A DNA stretch of 64,000 nucleotides, taken from Rutstroemia sp. NJR-2017a BVV2. Its lineage: Eukaryota > Ascomycota > Leotiomycetes > Helotiales > Rutstroemiaceae. The stretch lies in contig NJPS01000033.1 of assembly GCA_002946415.1 (NCBI GenBank), forward strand, positions 186,001 to 250,000, written 5' to 3'. The notes beneath the pieces were generated by a model. That model was not told the origin of the DNA and did not search any database. It was given only the letters and a program-made list of their open reading frames with translations. Of this stretch, positions 44,527 to 55,768 are shown piece after piece (position 1 is the first letter of the stretch; each line of letters starts with the position of its first letter). The translations under genes were made by a program, and so were the position numbers.

Positions 44527-45012
44527 ATGGCTGATGAACAAAATGCCGCTTGGCCAGTCGGTAAGACATTCACAGGTCACCACCGTCTTTGATGGCTGCT
44601 AACAATTCTCAGCCGACAGCGCTCTGTCTCAAGAGATCCTCGACCTCGTCCAGCAAGCTCAACACTACCGTCAATTGAAGAAGGGCGCAAACGAGACCAC
44701 CAAGACCCTCAACCGTGGTATCAGCGAAATTGTTATTCTCGCTGCGGACACAGCTCCTTTGGCCATTCTCCTCCATCTTCCCCTTCTCTGCGAAGACAAG
44801 AACACTCCTTGTAAGTATATCCTCGACCTTGACTCGCTTCTGTCGCTCTACTAATTCCACCAGATGTATACGTCCCATCGAAGACTGCATTAGGACGCGC
44901 CTGCGGTGTCAGCAGAGCTGTTATTGCTGCTAGTATTACTACCAACGAGGCATCCGATTTGATGGGCCAAATCAGAACATTGAAGGACAAGGTCGAGAGA
45001 CTTCAGATCTAA
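44527..45012 (+). CDS. SNU13: SNU13 (15.5K), U3 snoRNP / U4 snRNP k-turn-binding protein, 126 aa
   Basis: L7Ae-family protein that binds k-turns in box C/D snoRNAs, U3 and U4; acts in rRNA processing and splicing in the nucleus. Exons: 44527-44560, 44613-44810, 44864-45012; in frame, 381 nt. Landmarks: [20 protein letters not shown] at the start, [19 protein letters not shown] (RNA-binding helix), [38 protein letters not shown] and IKTL-like tail [14 protein letters not shown]. Length matches the yeast and human proteins. The neighbour downstream is another ribosome-biogenesis gene (BMT6-like). Confidence 0.97.
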
Positions 45013-45942
45013 TGTTCCTCCTGGATACGGACGCATAGCTGGAGCTACACCTTTACTGCGTGGAGGCGACCGGTGATTGCTTGTATACATCGGGTTGGAC
45101 TGCATTGAAGTGGAGGAGGGAATCGAGTTGTAGGATAGTCATCGGCCATCAATATACTAATTCGTTCGGGACACTTTCGTAGTATTTAATTGTGAGAGGA
45201 TGTTGATATATATTGGGACCAATGCGTGAATCTTTTTTCCAGTTCTTCCAGATCCACGAAGGACTTTTTGGTGCCGTATGTGAAGAGTGCCGTGGTAGAG
45301 CGGTGGTTGTGGGAGGGTTCTGGAAACTGAATTGCTGAGCTGGATGGGACACAGGCTGAGCTTCTTTAATCAACAGAAACTGAAATCAGTATCATCTGCT
45401 ACTGTTACGCAGGGGTAGCGTATTAAGAGATGCTCTGGTGAGCACAGGCGTCCTGGCCTCGCAACGATGAGGCGATCCTGAACCATCACCAGCGCAAGAT
45501 GAATGGACCTCACTCGATTGGACTGTCTGAGTGGACCTAGTTGATTGTTCGTCGGTCTTTCAGAGACTGCTTGATACTTCCTAAAACATGAATTTATATG
45601 TAATGTAGACGTTGTAGTAGTGAGGATAGAAAACCTGGTTTGGCCTAATTCCCTTCCACACCTGATGCGAGTTCGACATCCTCACTCGATTCTCGGGCGC
45701 ACCGTATATTTTGTATTCGACCAACAAATTCCTAGTGAATTCTTGTAATTATTCACAGAGCTTGAGCACCCAATACCAATACCTGGCTGATAGGGAAGCA
45801 TAGAGCACGCTAGTCCAAAATCGATCAAGCGAAGAAGTTTCGCAGGGCATCTAGAGGAAGTTTTCCTTCAACTTCGAAAGCCTATGATAAAACCACGGAC
45901 CTTCAACTACCCGAACGCATCCTTCAAAATTCGATCTTCATC
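45013..45942. other. Intergenic region, 930 bp
   Basis: Between SNU13 and the BMT6-like gene, both on the + strand. No gene recognised; a short frame at 45149-45373 (-) looks like chance. Confidence 0.5.
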
Positions 45943-47169
45943 ATGGGCAAGAATGGAAAATTCGGTAAAGACTATGGGAAGGTAGTAGGGAAGGACTCTG
46001 CATCTCGGCCAGGATGGAAAGGGCCAGGCTATGTGAAAAAGGCCGAACCGAAACCAAAGAAATCCAAACCTGTTCCAGAGAAAGATGCTACAACTTCAGA
46101 AAATTCTATCTCAGTACAGCTGCAACAGCGGCTTTTGAACATTTTCAGAGACGCCTTCTCAGAAGCCATCGACTCTGACAATTTTCGCCAGCTCCTGCAA
46201 GATGTTAAGGGCGCTCTTTATGACAGAGATTTTAGCCGTGCATTTGGGAAGGAAGAATATCTTGAAGTATATTCAGTACGTTGGTCGCCTAGCAGAGCTT
46301 TGGGTTATGCTTCGATATTAGTTGGTCTTCGGGATCATCTCGAGGATGTCCTTTCTCATGGAAACCCCTCTCAGTCTGGAGAGGATAATCTCACTGCCGT
46401 CGATGCTACTACTATATCTCGAGCCAAATCCAAATCTCGAATCGTATGCCTTGGCGGAGGAGCCGCTGAAGTTGTTGCTTTTGGAGGCTTCCTCAAGTAT
46501 CTTACAGAATCCTCTATTCCAACCACCGAGTCGGATGACATTGACCAAGCAATGGCAACTCTTGCAATATCCGATGAGAAGCTCAATATCGACCTAGCGC
46601 TTGTTGACACGGCAAATTGGGCAACTGTAGTGAGGAAATTACAGGATGGCCTCACTACTCCACCACCACTATCAATGTATGCAAGTGCATCGGCTAAGGA
46701 AGCAAACAAGGCACTCGTTTCCTCTGACGAGGTTACAGCGAAGTTTATCGAGCGTGATGTCTTAACCATGAGTCAAGACGGGCTTCGTGAAGTAATAGGC
46801 CAGGATCCAATACTCGTCACTCTGTTCTTCACACTCAACGAGCTTTATACTACATCGATCGGTAAAACGACAACTCTTCTACTGGATCTTACAGCGACTC
46901 TTGCTCCCGGATCGTTGCTACTAGTGGTAGATAGCCCAGGCTCATACTCGGAGACTAAACTTGGTGCAGAAGAAAAAAAGTATCCAATGAAATGGTTGTT
47001 GGATCATACCTTACTGGAGACGCAAAAGAGCAGAGGGCAAGAGAGTAAAGCCGAATGGGAGAAATTTCATTCAGACGACTCTCAATGGTTCAGACTGAAC
47101 GAAGACCTTCGATACCCTATCCAGCTAGAGAACATGCGGTACCAGGTTCATCTTTACCGCCGGTCATAA
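45943..47169 (+). CDS. BMT6: 25S rRNA uridine-N3-methyltransferase, BMT6-like, 408 aa
   Basis: SAM-dependent enzyme of the family that methylates a uridine of 25S rRNA (m3U) in yeast; acts in the nucleolus. Single exon. A Lys-rich, low-complexity N-terminus (GWKGPGYVKKAEPKPKKSK) is followed by a helical domain, the conserved YSVRWSPSRALGYASIL segment near residue 110, the SAM-binding strand and loop RIVCLGGGAAEVVAFGGFL (about 165-185), ALVDTANWATVVRKLQ, and TLFFTLNELYTTSIGKTT with LLLVVDSPGSYSE toward the end. It ends RYQVHLYRRS. Assignment rests on the order of these blocks; length is typical for filamentous fungi. Confidence 0.85.
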   Translation: MGKNGKFGKDYGKVVGKDSASRPGWKGPGYVKKAEPKPKKSKPVPEKDATTSENSISVQLQQRLLNIFRDAFSEAIDSDNFRQLLQDVKGALYDRDFSRAFGKEEYLEVYSVRWSPSRALGYASILVGLRDHLEDVLSHGNPSQSGEDNLTAVDATTISRAKSKSRIVCLGGGAAEVVAFGGFLKYLTESSIPTTESDDIDQAMATLAISDEKLNIDLALVDTANWATVVRKLQDGLTTPPPLSMYASASAKEANKALVSSDEVTAKFIERDVLTMSQDGLREVIGQDPILVTLFFTLNELYTTSIGKTTTLLLDLTATLAPGSLLLVVDSPGSYSETKLGAEEKKYPMKWLLDHTLLETQKSRGQESKAEWEKFHSDDSQWFRLNEDLRYPIQLENMRYQVHLYRRS

Positions 47170-47292
47170 TAGCAAACACACGCTTCTAGGACATTCACGG
47201 GCACGCATGTTGTATTTGGAAATCATTTCATAATTCATTACTCATAAAAGGTATCATAAATCGTCATAACATGCCACGCCCTAAAACCAGGG

Positions 47293-48984
47293 TTAACAGT
47301 GAGTGAACATCAAAGGCACTAAAGCCGTGTTACTCTCGTGGCCAAAAAACCCCCGACCCTTCTTCGTCGCTGAAGCACATGTAGCTTTCAAAGGTCTTTC
47401 CTTCTCTTGGGCTTTTTCTTGGGTTTTGCAAAACTCTTTACCCAGCTGCTTCAGCACTGCTTCCCTGGCCTTCTTCAGCGCCCTCATCCTCTTCTCAGGA
47501 TCATCGATTAGTTCTTGCTGAGCTTCCTCCCTCTGGAAGTCTCGCTGGACACCCGAAATGTTGGGATCAAAGACTGTCGGCTGCAGTAACTCTATGGGTA
47601 GCTCAGGTATGGGTATAGGTGCCGATATTTCCAGCTTCGGTTCCTGTTCCTTATCTTTATGCCTACGCCTGCGTCTGCGATGGACTCTCTTTTTCTTGAG
47701 CTTAGTCCCCGCTATTGACGGTTCCCTGAGGCCAAACAAAGTATCCACAACTTCATCGATATCATACAGCTCGCCCTGGCTTTGATACTGAAGACTATCG
47801 ACATCAGAACCGCTCGGTTGTGACAACCATTCATCGCTGCTCCTGCTATTTCTAGTCAGGGGTGCGAGTGCGTTCTCCCATGTTCCACCATGGATCAATG
47901 TGGTGTTCTCAAAGTCGAACTCTTTCACCGTATGGCGGTGCTTGTAGACAAATTCGGACACTTGATGCTCGGACATAGTGGTGTTTCTTACTTGCATGTA
48001 GCGAAGTTTGGGAAAGAAAATTGGCGTACGCGGAGGTGCGGCTGGCAGTGGCGACATCGGTGATGTTACCTCTCCAAATAACTTTGCCGTTTGTTTCGGG
48101 GGCGTGAACAGTGGATCGGCGGATAGAGAGAAGGGACATGGTCCTTTTCTTCCATGCCATCCGAACTTTATCTTTTCAAGATGCGGGGCAAGGGCGCGAA
48201 TGTAGTCATCCAGGATTTTCAGATGATCACGGCCAGGCACGAGACTTAGGAAGTCCCAGGAATCCATTGTGATGTTGAGTTTCCGGATTTGTCTCCATCG
48301 CCTCCCAGCAGAAGGTGTGCATCCAAACCCAGGCATGTGGCGCAAGTAATGCAGGCCCGAGGGGTGGATATGGATAGACAATTTCTCCAAATGGGGGAGG
48401 TGCGTACGCTCAATGGCTATGCGCAAACTGATAAGCGCATAGTCAACGACATTCCGTCGATATCTATGAGCAGGGTCCTGATTCGGACAGGAGATGGTCA
48501 GATGTCGGAGATTGGGTAGATGCGACATCGCCTTGATAAACGCCGGGACATTGGTCGCGGCATGAAACAGTGGGGGATATTGTTGAGTCAGGATCTCTCC
48601 CAACTCAGGACATCCATACTTTGGACGTTCCTTGACTGACGCCATACTCGTATGCGGTGTATACAAGAAGTTTATCTCTCTTCCCGTCGTAGGATTTAGG
48701 AGAGGCGGCAGGAAAGTCGCATTGGAATGCGGCATATAGAAGATGAGATGCTCGATGTAAGGACCAATTCTCGCAAGAGCTTCGATGCGTGAGGGTCGGG
48801 TGAGCGCGCTCGGTGTGAAGGTCAAGCGAGTTCGGAGGAATAGATCGGCGGTGATGAGATCACAGCATGTGGAGGAGGCGAGACGAAAGTCACACTGAGA
48901 GGATATGTCTAAGTGGTTGAGGATGTTGTTTCGGATGGTCGTGTCCCGCCAGAGGCGGATAAATGTTGGGTTTGCTGAGGCCAT
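47293..48984 (-). CDS. F-box/leucine-rich-like protein of unknown target, 563 aa
   Basis: Single exon. The N-terminal 50 residues (TIRNNILNHLDISSQCDFRL) have the spacing of a degenerate F-box. Residues about 60-350 contain irregular strand/helix repeats of the type MSHLPNLRHLTISCPNQ, LPHLEKLSIHI, LAPHLEKIKFGWHG and FPKLRYMQVRNT, like fungal F-box proteins with loose LRRs. The C-terminal third is charged, with a basic cluster (KKKRVHRRRRRRHKDKE, a likely nuclear signal) and a coiled stretch (REEAQQELIDDPEKRMRALK). F-box proteins link substrates to SCF ubiquitin ligase, but the F-box here is weak and function is not known. Confidence 0.6.
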   Translation of the reverse strand: MASANPTFIRLWRDTTIRNNILNHLDISSQCDFRLASSTCCDLITADLFLRTRLTFTPSALTRPSRIEALARIGPYIEHLIFYMPHSNATFLPPLLNPTTGREINFLYTPHTSMASVKERPKYGCPELGEILTQQYPPLFHAATNVPAFIKAMSHLPNLRHLTISCPNQDPAHRYRRNVVDYALISLRIAIERTHLPHLEKLSIHIHPSGLHYLRHMPGFGCTPSAGRRWRQIRKLNITMDSWDFLSLVPGRDHLKILDDYIRALAPHLEKIKFGWHGRKGPCPFSLSADPLFTPPKQTAKLFGEVTSPMSPLPAAPPRTPIFFPKLRYMQVRNTTMSEHQVSEFVYKHRHTVKEFDFENTTLIHGGTWENALAPLTRNSRSSDEWLSQPSGSDVDSLQYQSQGELYDIDEVVDTLFGLREPSIAGTKLKKKRVHRRRRRRHKDKEQEPKLEISAPIPIPELPIELLQPTVFDPNISGVQRDFQREEAQQELIDDPEKRMRALKKAREAVLKQLGKEFCKTQEKAQEKERPLKATCASATKKGRGFFGHESNTALVPLMFTHC

Positions 48985-50325
48985 AACTTGCGCATGTCGT
49001 ACAAGACGAGAGACCTGGGATGCGAGGAGGCAATGCTCTTGATATAGAGCGTCTCGGTGTTAGGCGATAAAGTGTATGCGGGAGCAGTGATGATAGGATG
49101 AGGGGTAGACACAATGAATATGTTGAAGTGATTTGGATCGAGCTCGACTGAATTGATGACTTGGCTCGAATGAACACTTGATTCCGCACTCAGCCTCACT
49201 TATTCACAGCAGAAGCGAAAAGCGAAGATGGGGAAAGGCAAGGGAATCTTTTCGTTTCAATTCGAAATCGGCATCTCTTCTTCCTACAGCAGACTTCAAA
49301 CGAAACAGAACCGAATAGAACAAACAAAAAAGAAGAAATCCAGGAATTTCTCCCCAACCTCAGTCCACACCACCCCATACATATACCCACCCTTCCCAAC
49401 CCGCATCGTTTAATCCCTCATACTAAAAATCGCTTTTTCGCTCTTCTCATTCCCATCGTTAGAATTCTCATCCATCCCTTCTGCATCGTCCACGCTAATC
49501 TGTGACTCATTTTCTCTGTCCCTCCCCCTCGTCCCGCTGCAAGCGAGCACAGATATGCAGCCCGACACGCTAAACGCGAAAGTCTCGCGGAGGGGCCATG
49601 ACGCGATAGCCGCGTTCACTGGCTGCGAGGTACGCTGCTGGGAGGCGGGCTAATGCAGTGGAGGTGCTGCTTATGCGGTGCGTAGAGGCTTGGCGGAGAA
49701 TTGTTAACCTTAGAATTTGGGACAGGGGGTGTGGATGGGATGGGATGATGAAGGGTTGATTGGTATTTTACTTGGGTTTTGGTGGGGGAAGGTAGAGTGC
49801 AGAAGAGGAGATGGAGCGATTGGTTATTTGGTAAACAGAGTTGAAACGATTATGGATCAGTTACAGTAGCCAGCTAGATGGGATGAAACGAAACGAAACG
49901 GGTGGAGAAGGGGAAGGGGAGGAGGAGGGGGACGGGGGAGGGGAAGTTGCTTCGATTTGGGTCCATACTACATAGAAGCATATGTGGGATAAGATAGGAT
50001 GGGGATAAGCTGGATGAACGGAGAAAGAGGAGGGAAGATGTTTGCCCGACGGCGTCTGGGGTTCGGGTTCGAATTCGATCAGTCGCATGCATACCATATC
50101 ACCTACTCGCACTTCGTACATATGTGCTAGTGTAATACGGCTAGATACAGTACCTGCCTCCAAATCGCGTACATTCCGGAGTACAGTAGTTCACATTACA
50201 ATACCGTAAGTTTAAAGTTATCGCAAACGCGAAACATACCCGTCGCGCACGCGACTGCAGGGGTTAGGGCATGTATCTCGTTTCCGGTTCTTCTAGAAGT
50301 TTTTGTTTATTTGTTTTGGTGTTTT

Positions 50326-50361
50326 GTGTTTTGAAGTTTTATGTTTGTGTTTTGAAGTTTT
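50326..50361. repeat. Direct repeat of a 15-bp T/G-rich word
   Basis: gtgttttgaagtttt occurs at 50326-50340 and again at 50347-50361. Non-coding. Confidence 0.8.
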
Positions 50362-50473
50362 GTTGAAGTCATAAGTAGAGATAAGGTACGATCTGCCCGG
50401 ATCTAAGCTTATGATAGCTCCGTACTGTATGTAGGTACGTGTAGTTTGTTTGGTGGAGACAGAGAGCCAGACC

Positions 50474-50507
50474 AAGAAAGAGAAAGAGAAAGAGAAAGAA
50501 GAAAAAG
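50474..50507 (+). repeat. agaaag purine microsatellite
   Basis: About four aagaaag/agaaag units in a purine-only run, non-coding. Confidence 0.8.
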
Positions 50508-51669
50508 TGGGCGAGACGAATTACTGAGGCGGTGGATCTGGTTGGTTGATTCGCTGGCTGTTAAGTGGAGTCAGCGATGTTAGTCATACCATCAGCCAGC
50601 ACGACAACCCAACCCAACGGTGAAGACGAAGTAGAAGCGGTTCCTCAAATCCGATGGTTGGAGAATAGACGGAGGGGGGGGGCCGTTTGGCTTAACGATG
50701 AGTGAACAGAAGAAGACGATCCGAGTATTCTTCCACCTATACTCGAACAACACGAAGAAGGGGGGCGCAAGCAAGCGTGAGTGGCGAGGCGATAGAACTG
50801 GATGAATTATGTTGATCGTGTTGATGTTGATTGGAACCATGGCATAACATCTCCCCGGACTCTGGAGTTTTGAAGTCTGGCCGACACGACTCGCGGTATT
50901 CCGATCGCGAGACGAAGCGAGACGAGGCGAATAAACTCATCGCGTGGATATCTCGTGCTTTCACATCGTACACATCACACAACGCAACGCGCGACCATGA
51001 CCTTGACCTAGCAACGAATCACGGCATCTAAACCATAAATCCTCAACATTTTTACGGAAGTATGGAAGCGCTGCGCTTCTGCAAGTGCATCTGCAAGTGA
51101 GTCCGAGAAAGTAGTGTGAAATTGTTTGTTACTATCCAATATCCATCCATGATTCTCATTCTCATCATGCAGGTTTACATTTCATTTCATCCATCCCTCT
51201 CCCGTCCCACGCACAGTCAAGGCAAGCCCTTTCAAAAAGCTTCAAGACCCACACTGCGCACCTCGTCAAGGTCCATCAAATCCAGACCCTATCAATTCCC
51301 TCTATTCCCTTGTGTATTAAACTCCTACTCCAAAGCATGCATACTCCATATATATACCACCAAGCTCTGCCTTTCGTTACCATTAGCGAAAGTGTGCTTG
51401 CCTTTCAACTCCCATGCATTTGTAAGATCCAAACAAAAATCGAATTCAAAAACCGCCTGCGAACTTTTCTCAAGGTGTCGCATGCCTCCCTTATTAAATA
51501 ACGCCGTATGTCCTAAAATACGTTTTTGTGTAAATACAAGGCCCCAAAAAGTGAATTCGTGTCATTGCGCAATAAAAATTAAAATGCTTTTTTCATATAG
51601 TAAGCTGGGTATCCTTTCGAAAGGCATAAAACAAAGGTGCGAAAAATGCGATGTGATTAAGTGCCAAGT

Positions 51670-54600
51670 TCATGGTGGGGTGGCAGTTCCGTTGGCTGTG
51701 GTGAGGTTACCGTTTGGCACCGTCGGGTCGGGGATAGATCCTTTCGTTTTGGTCTCTCCTTCAGGGGTACTTTTGCGGGTCAAGGAGGAAGTCTCATTCT
51801 CTTCGGGAATCGTGGCGAATTTCTTCAACACTTGCTTGAGTGCAGGACGTCGAATAGGTTTACTGTAAAGTATTAGCTCTGCAGCTCGGGATAAATGTGC
51901 ACGTCACAAACCTTAAGAAGTGATCCATTCCGGATTCGTAACATTCTTTAACGTTGCTCTCTTCAGCAAAAGCCGTCAATGCTACGATTGGAGCGGAATA
52001 ACCCATTTCTCTGATAAGTCTTGTACTTTGTAAACCATCAAGATTTGGCATCTGACATATATTAGCGGGGTGATTTGGTGCCCAATGACTGTTAGGCTTA
52101 CTTGAATATCCATAAAGATCAAGTTGAAGAATTTGCCCTCTTCCATACTCTGTTTTACAACGTCATAGGCTTCTTGGCCATCCTTTGCAATCACAACGTC
52201 GTAGACATCTTCAAGCTTCAGCATGCTAGAATTTCGTCAGTAAAAGAATCACTATTGCAATCACGGAGAGTACTCACCGAAGTACGACTTCCTGATTAAC
52301 TAGATTGTCCTCAGCAACCAGCACTCGAACCTTCGTGTCTGGATTATTCCCTTTCGCAGCACGGTCCATCGCAGCGAGTTGATTCTTCGTGGTGTCAGCA
52401 GTGTGATGATTGGGAGATGAAGTGAAGAATGGCTGGCTAAGTCCGACCAATCGAGGCTGGGGATCCTTGACGAAATTCATTGAATTGTTGTTCTTGTTAG
52501 GCGACCCTACAACTATTGAATCAACCGAGCCTTTTGGTGTATGGCGATCTTCGTATGGTTGCGATGTTATACTCGCTGGTCGAGAAAGCTGAGCATCAGA
52601 ACTAGAAGTACTTGGTGCTCTTTCCTTAACGAATCTCAAAGGTATCTGAACTGTGAAGGTAGATCCTTCTCCAAGAGTACTCTCAAGGGTAATTGATCCT
52701 CCCATGAGTCCTGCTAATTGCGAGCAAATACTCAAGCCCAAACCAGTTCCACCATACTTCCTGCTCAATCCGAGATCCGCCTGGACGAAAGGCTCGAAAA
52801 CTCGTTCTTGGAGGTGCTCCTCTATACCAGGGCCAGTGTCCTCAACATCAATTTGAAACCACAATGTCCTAGCACCCGGTGGTGGTGGCGTTGGAGACCT
52901 CTCATGCTGTTGTTGAACTCTAGTAGTTCTCGGGTCCATCGGGTTGATCATCAAAGCAGTGCCAGTCGATTTGGTCCCCGAAGCTGTTCGTGAAATTTGT
53001 CCAGATGCATTTGACCCAGATCCGTTACGATTCCGTATGCCTCTCTTCTGGGAACTCTGCTTCGATCCCATGGAATTTCGACTTTCATTTACTGGATGTT
53101 CCACTTCACCTATGCACCTGATACGAACTTCCACTTTGCCCCCGGGTGGTGTGAATTTGAGACTGTTGCTGACAAGATTGATAATGATTTGGAGTATTCG
53201 GTGCTGGTCACCCCATAAGCTAGCAGGCTGAGTTAGTGATTACTACGTAGGTAGATCGAAAAGAAATTGGGTATAATATAGCAGAAGCAAGATAGTCGCA
53301 TATGTGTCATGGTCCACTGGGTCCCATACATCAAAAGAGAGTCAGTGCAGTACGACATCTAGCATGCCATCGCCATAGTATATATGTAAATGTCCCAACA
53401 TACCACATATCTTTTAGCCGACCGATCCCGTTAGGACCTAGAGCCGGCAACGGTTTCCCTGACGGCTTTTCTTCGAGTTCGACGGTATCAGTGCTGAGGA
53501 ATTGAACCTTGAAATTAATTTGTCCCTCTTCCACTTGCTTGCGGAAGATATTCTAAATTTGAATCAGTCATCACTCGTCCCATAACCAGCTTCAAAAAGT
53601 AAAAACTCCCCCAAAAAACATACCGTGATCTGCTCTTTGATATCCGATAAACGGAACTCCTTTTCTTCCAGATTTAATTGCTGTCCAATTTGATTCTTGC
53701 TGAACGTCAAAAGATCGTTCAGGAGGTTCAGCAGCAAATCACCAGATTTGTAAACCGTCTTCATTGAGCGCTTGATGCTTGCCATATCGTCTTCACCCAT
53801 TGCCACAGCACACATTCCTAGAATACCATTCAATGGTGTCTTGAGCTCGTGAGAAATATTGGCAATGAACAGAGTTTTACTCTCGTTGGCAGCCTCAGCA
53901 GCCTTCTTCGAGATCTCAAGCTGTTCCGTCCGTTCTGCAACCTTCGCTTCGAGGCTCGTGTATTGAAATAATAACTCGTCGGTCATCTCGTTGAATTTTT
54001 GGGTCAAATCGGTAAGTTCGTCCTTGATGAAATGGCGTCGATCCTGCACCTTTCCTGGAATCTTGAATTCTCTTCGTCTAGCTGCCTCCGTCTTTCCCAT
54101 TTTTGAACGTCTTCCGCTGTGAGTCAAGTTTCGAAGTCGAACTAAGAATCCGACCTTCTTGATAGAATGCTGGGATGCACCGTCGCCATGTTCCTCATCG
54201 CCATATGGTTCATCGTCATCAAGTCGTTCTGACCTTATACTCCCGTTTGGCGTATAACCTGGGGGTTGAATGGATTGCTTCGTAGCCTCCCTTAATCTTC
54301 GAATAGGACGAACGCTGTAGTGAGCTATAGGTACAACCTATGGAGTGTCAGTCAGTGTCCAGGAAAGAGAGATACCTGATGTTATATCGCATAACTCCAA
54401 AAGGCATTACCTACCACAAGAAGAATCAAACCAAAAGTACCGAAGACACAAGCAAGTAAAATATTTCTGAGCTTTATAATGGGCTTCCATGCCTCAGCAC
54501 GGGATTGCTCAACTATCACTAGCCAATCAACCATTTCACTTTGTGGTCGTGCCCAACCCACCGAGACCTTCACACCTTGTTCGTTTGTGGTCGTTATGGA

Positions 54601-55768
54601 ACCACTCGCGTTGTTGACCGCTGGGTTTTGGTTTCCAAAACCACGTCTATGATTGCTTAGTATTGGCAAAAGTAGTTGTCTGAATAGGTAATGGCATAAT
54701 TTCACTTACAGAATGGCTGAGTATTGCCCCTCGGTAAAGTTCGACGACCCATATTTAGTAAGATTGGCATTATAAACCGAATGCCTATCTTTCTGGCCGG
54801 ATAGAGGGAGTGGAGGAAACACGTATTTGGCCGTGGCGTGCTTGAGTTGGTCGAGATCTGGTTCATAGGTTGCTGTAGCAGGCCTTGATTCGTATCTGAA
54901 TTGGTTTTCCCGCCGATTGGGCCCAACTATAAGCACTATCCCTGTGTCATCCAGCCCTTCCCGCGAAGTCGTGACGTCTATTAGTGAAGTTGCAGCTGCT
55001 ACTATTGTCATGTAACCCAAGACGTAATCTGGATTAGTATTGTCCACTATAGCTAATGTCAATGATATGAGAGCGTAAGTGTTGTTGATTTGAAGTGGTC
55101 CAAGTAAGAGAGCAGCCGATTGATTAAGAGGGTAGTCTGCAAAGGCATTCACATTGGTTATGTTCGATCCGGGAACATTGTTGTCGGGAGTCGTGGTTGG
55201 CGTGTAAGATATATTGGGATATAAAGCAGGTGGATATCCCAAACCGGCATCTCCAAGCATTACCGCTGACCCATTGGGCCAGTTGTATGGGAGCACAATA
55301 CCTGTAACGGCTCCTCATGTGAGCTTCCAAACTTGCTAACCGGGAATGAAAATGCTTACCGGTTGAATTGGCCGTAACACTCAAGATGCCACTGCTTGGC
55401 CCGGTCTGGTTCCTCGAGAATATAACAATCTGCAACAAAGAAGATAAACCACCAGAAGCCAAAGCGCTACTGACATCTGCTTTGGCATTCGTCCAATTAC
55501 TCTCAGATATGTTTCCCGCGTAGAAATTGCGAAGTGCTTCCTGCAGAAGAATCCTGGTGACGATCGTCGAACATGTTGATTGAATGAGCAAGAGGTCTGC
55601 AGCAACCTGCGAAGCCTTGAGAGACGCAGTCAGGCTGAGCGCTCCCTCCTTGATGCTGACGGTGAAGTCGTAGTTGTTGAACCAGGTTGCGAGGGCAAGC
55701 ACAACCAAGGGAACGAGGGAGGTCACCAGGACGAGCAGGCCAAGTTGCTCTCTGATACCGATCCGCAT
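51670..55768 (-). CDS. SLN1: Sln1-type hybrid sensor histidine kinase, 1164 aa
   Basis: Plasma-membrane osmosensor-type kinase that feeds a phosphorelay to the HOG MAP-kinase pathway and Skn7 (group VI of fungal histidine kinases). Nine exons: 55768-55360, 55301-54710, 54646-54415, 54337-53624, 53552-53404, 53219-52278, 52225-52102, 52051-51912, 51862-51670; total 3495 nt in frame. Layout: TM1 at about 8-28, extracellular sensor about 29-392 with many N-glycosylation sites, TM2 about 393-415, a linker with coiled coil, HisKA with [10 protein letters not shown] (His574), HATPase with [24 protein letters not shown] and GGTGLGLSI, a receiver with [28 protein letters not shown] (phospho-acceptor Asp1052) and the Lys of SKPIRR. 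The join DM-CLWGDQH across the 184-nt intron 5 is the least certain. Confidence 0.92.

Larger units (their letters stand above)
48985..51669. other. Gene-poor intergenic region, 2.7 kb
   Basis: Between the start of the F-box-like gene and the 3' end of the histidine-kinase gene. It contains G/A-rich stretches (49903-49950), repeated gtgttttgaagtttt words (50326-50361) and an agaaag repeat (50474-50507). A 100-codon frame at 49861-50163 (-) carries EFEPEPQTPSGKHLP and then low-complexity Pro/Ser; I cannot confirm it as a gene. Frames at 49410-49619 and 50831-51031 look like chance. Confidence 0.45.

Noticed and set aside
51116..51868. 250-codon + strand frame overlapping the 3' end of the histidine kinase
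   Set aside because: It overlaps real coding sequence on the opposite strand, has no domain, and its N-terminal half lies in AT-rich 3' flank. Treated as a shadow.
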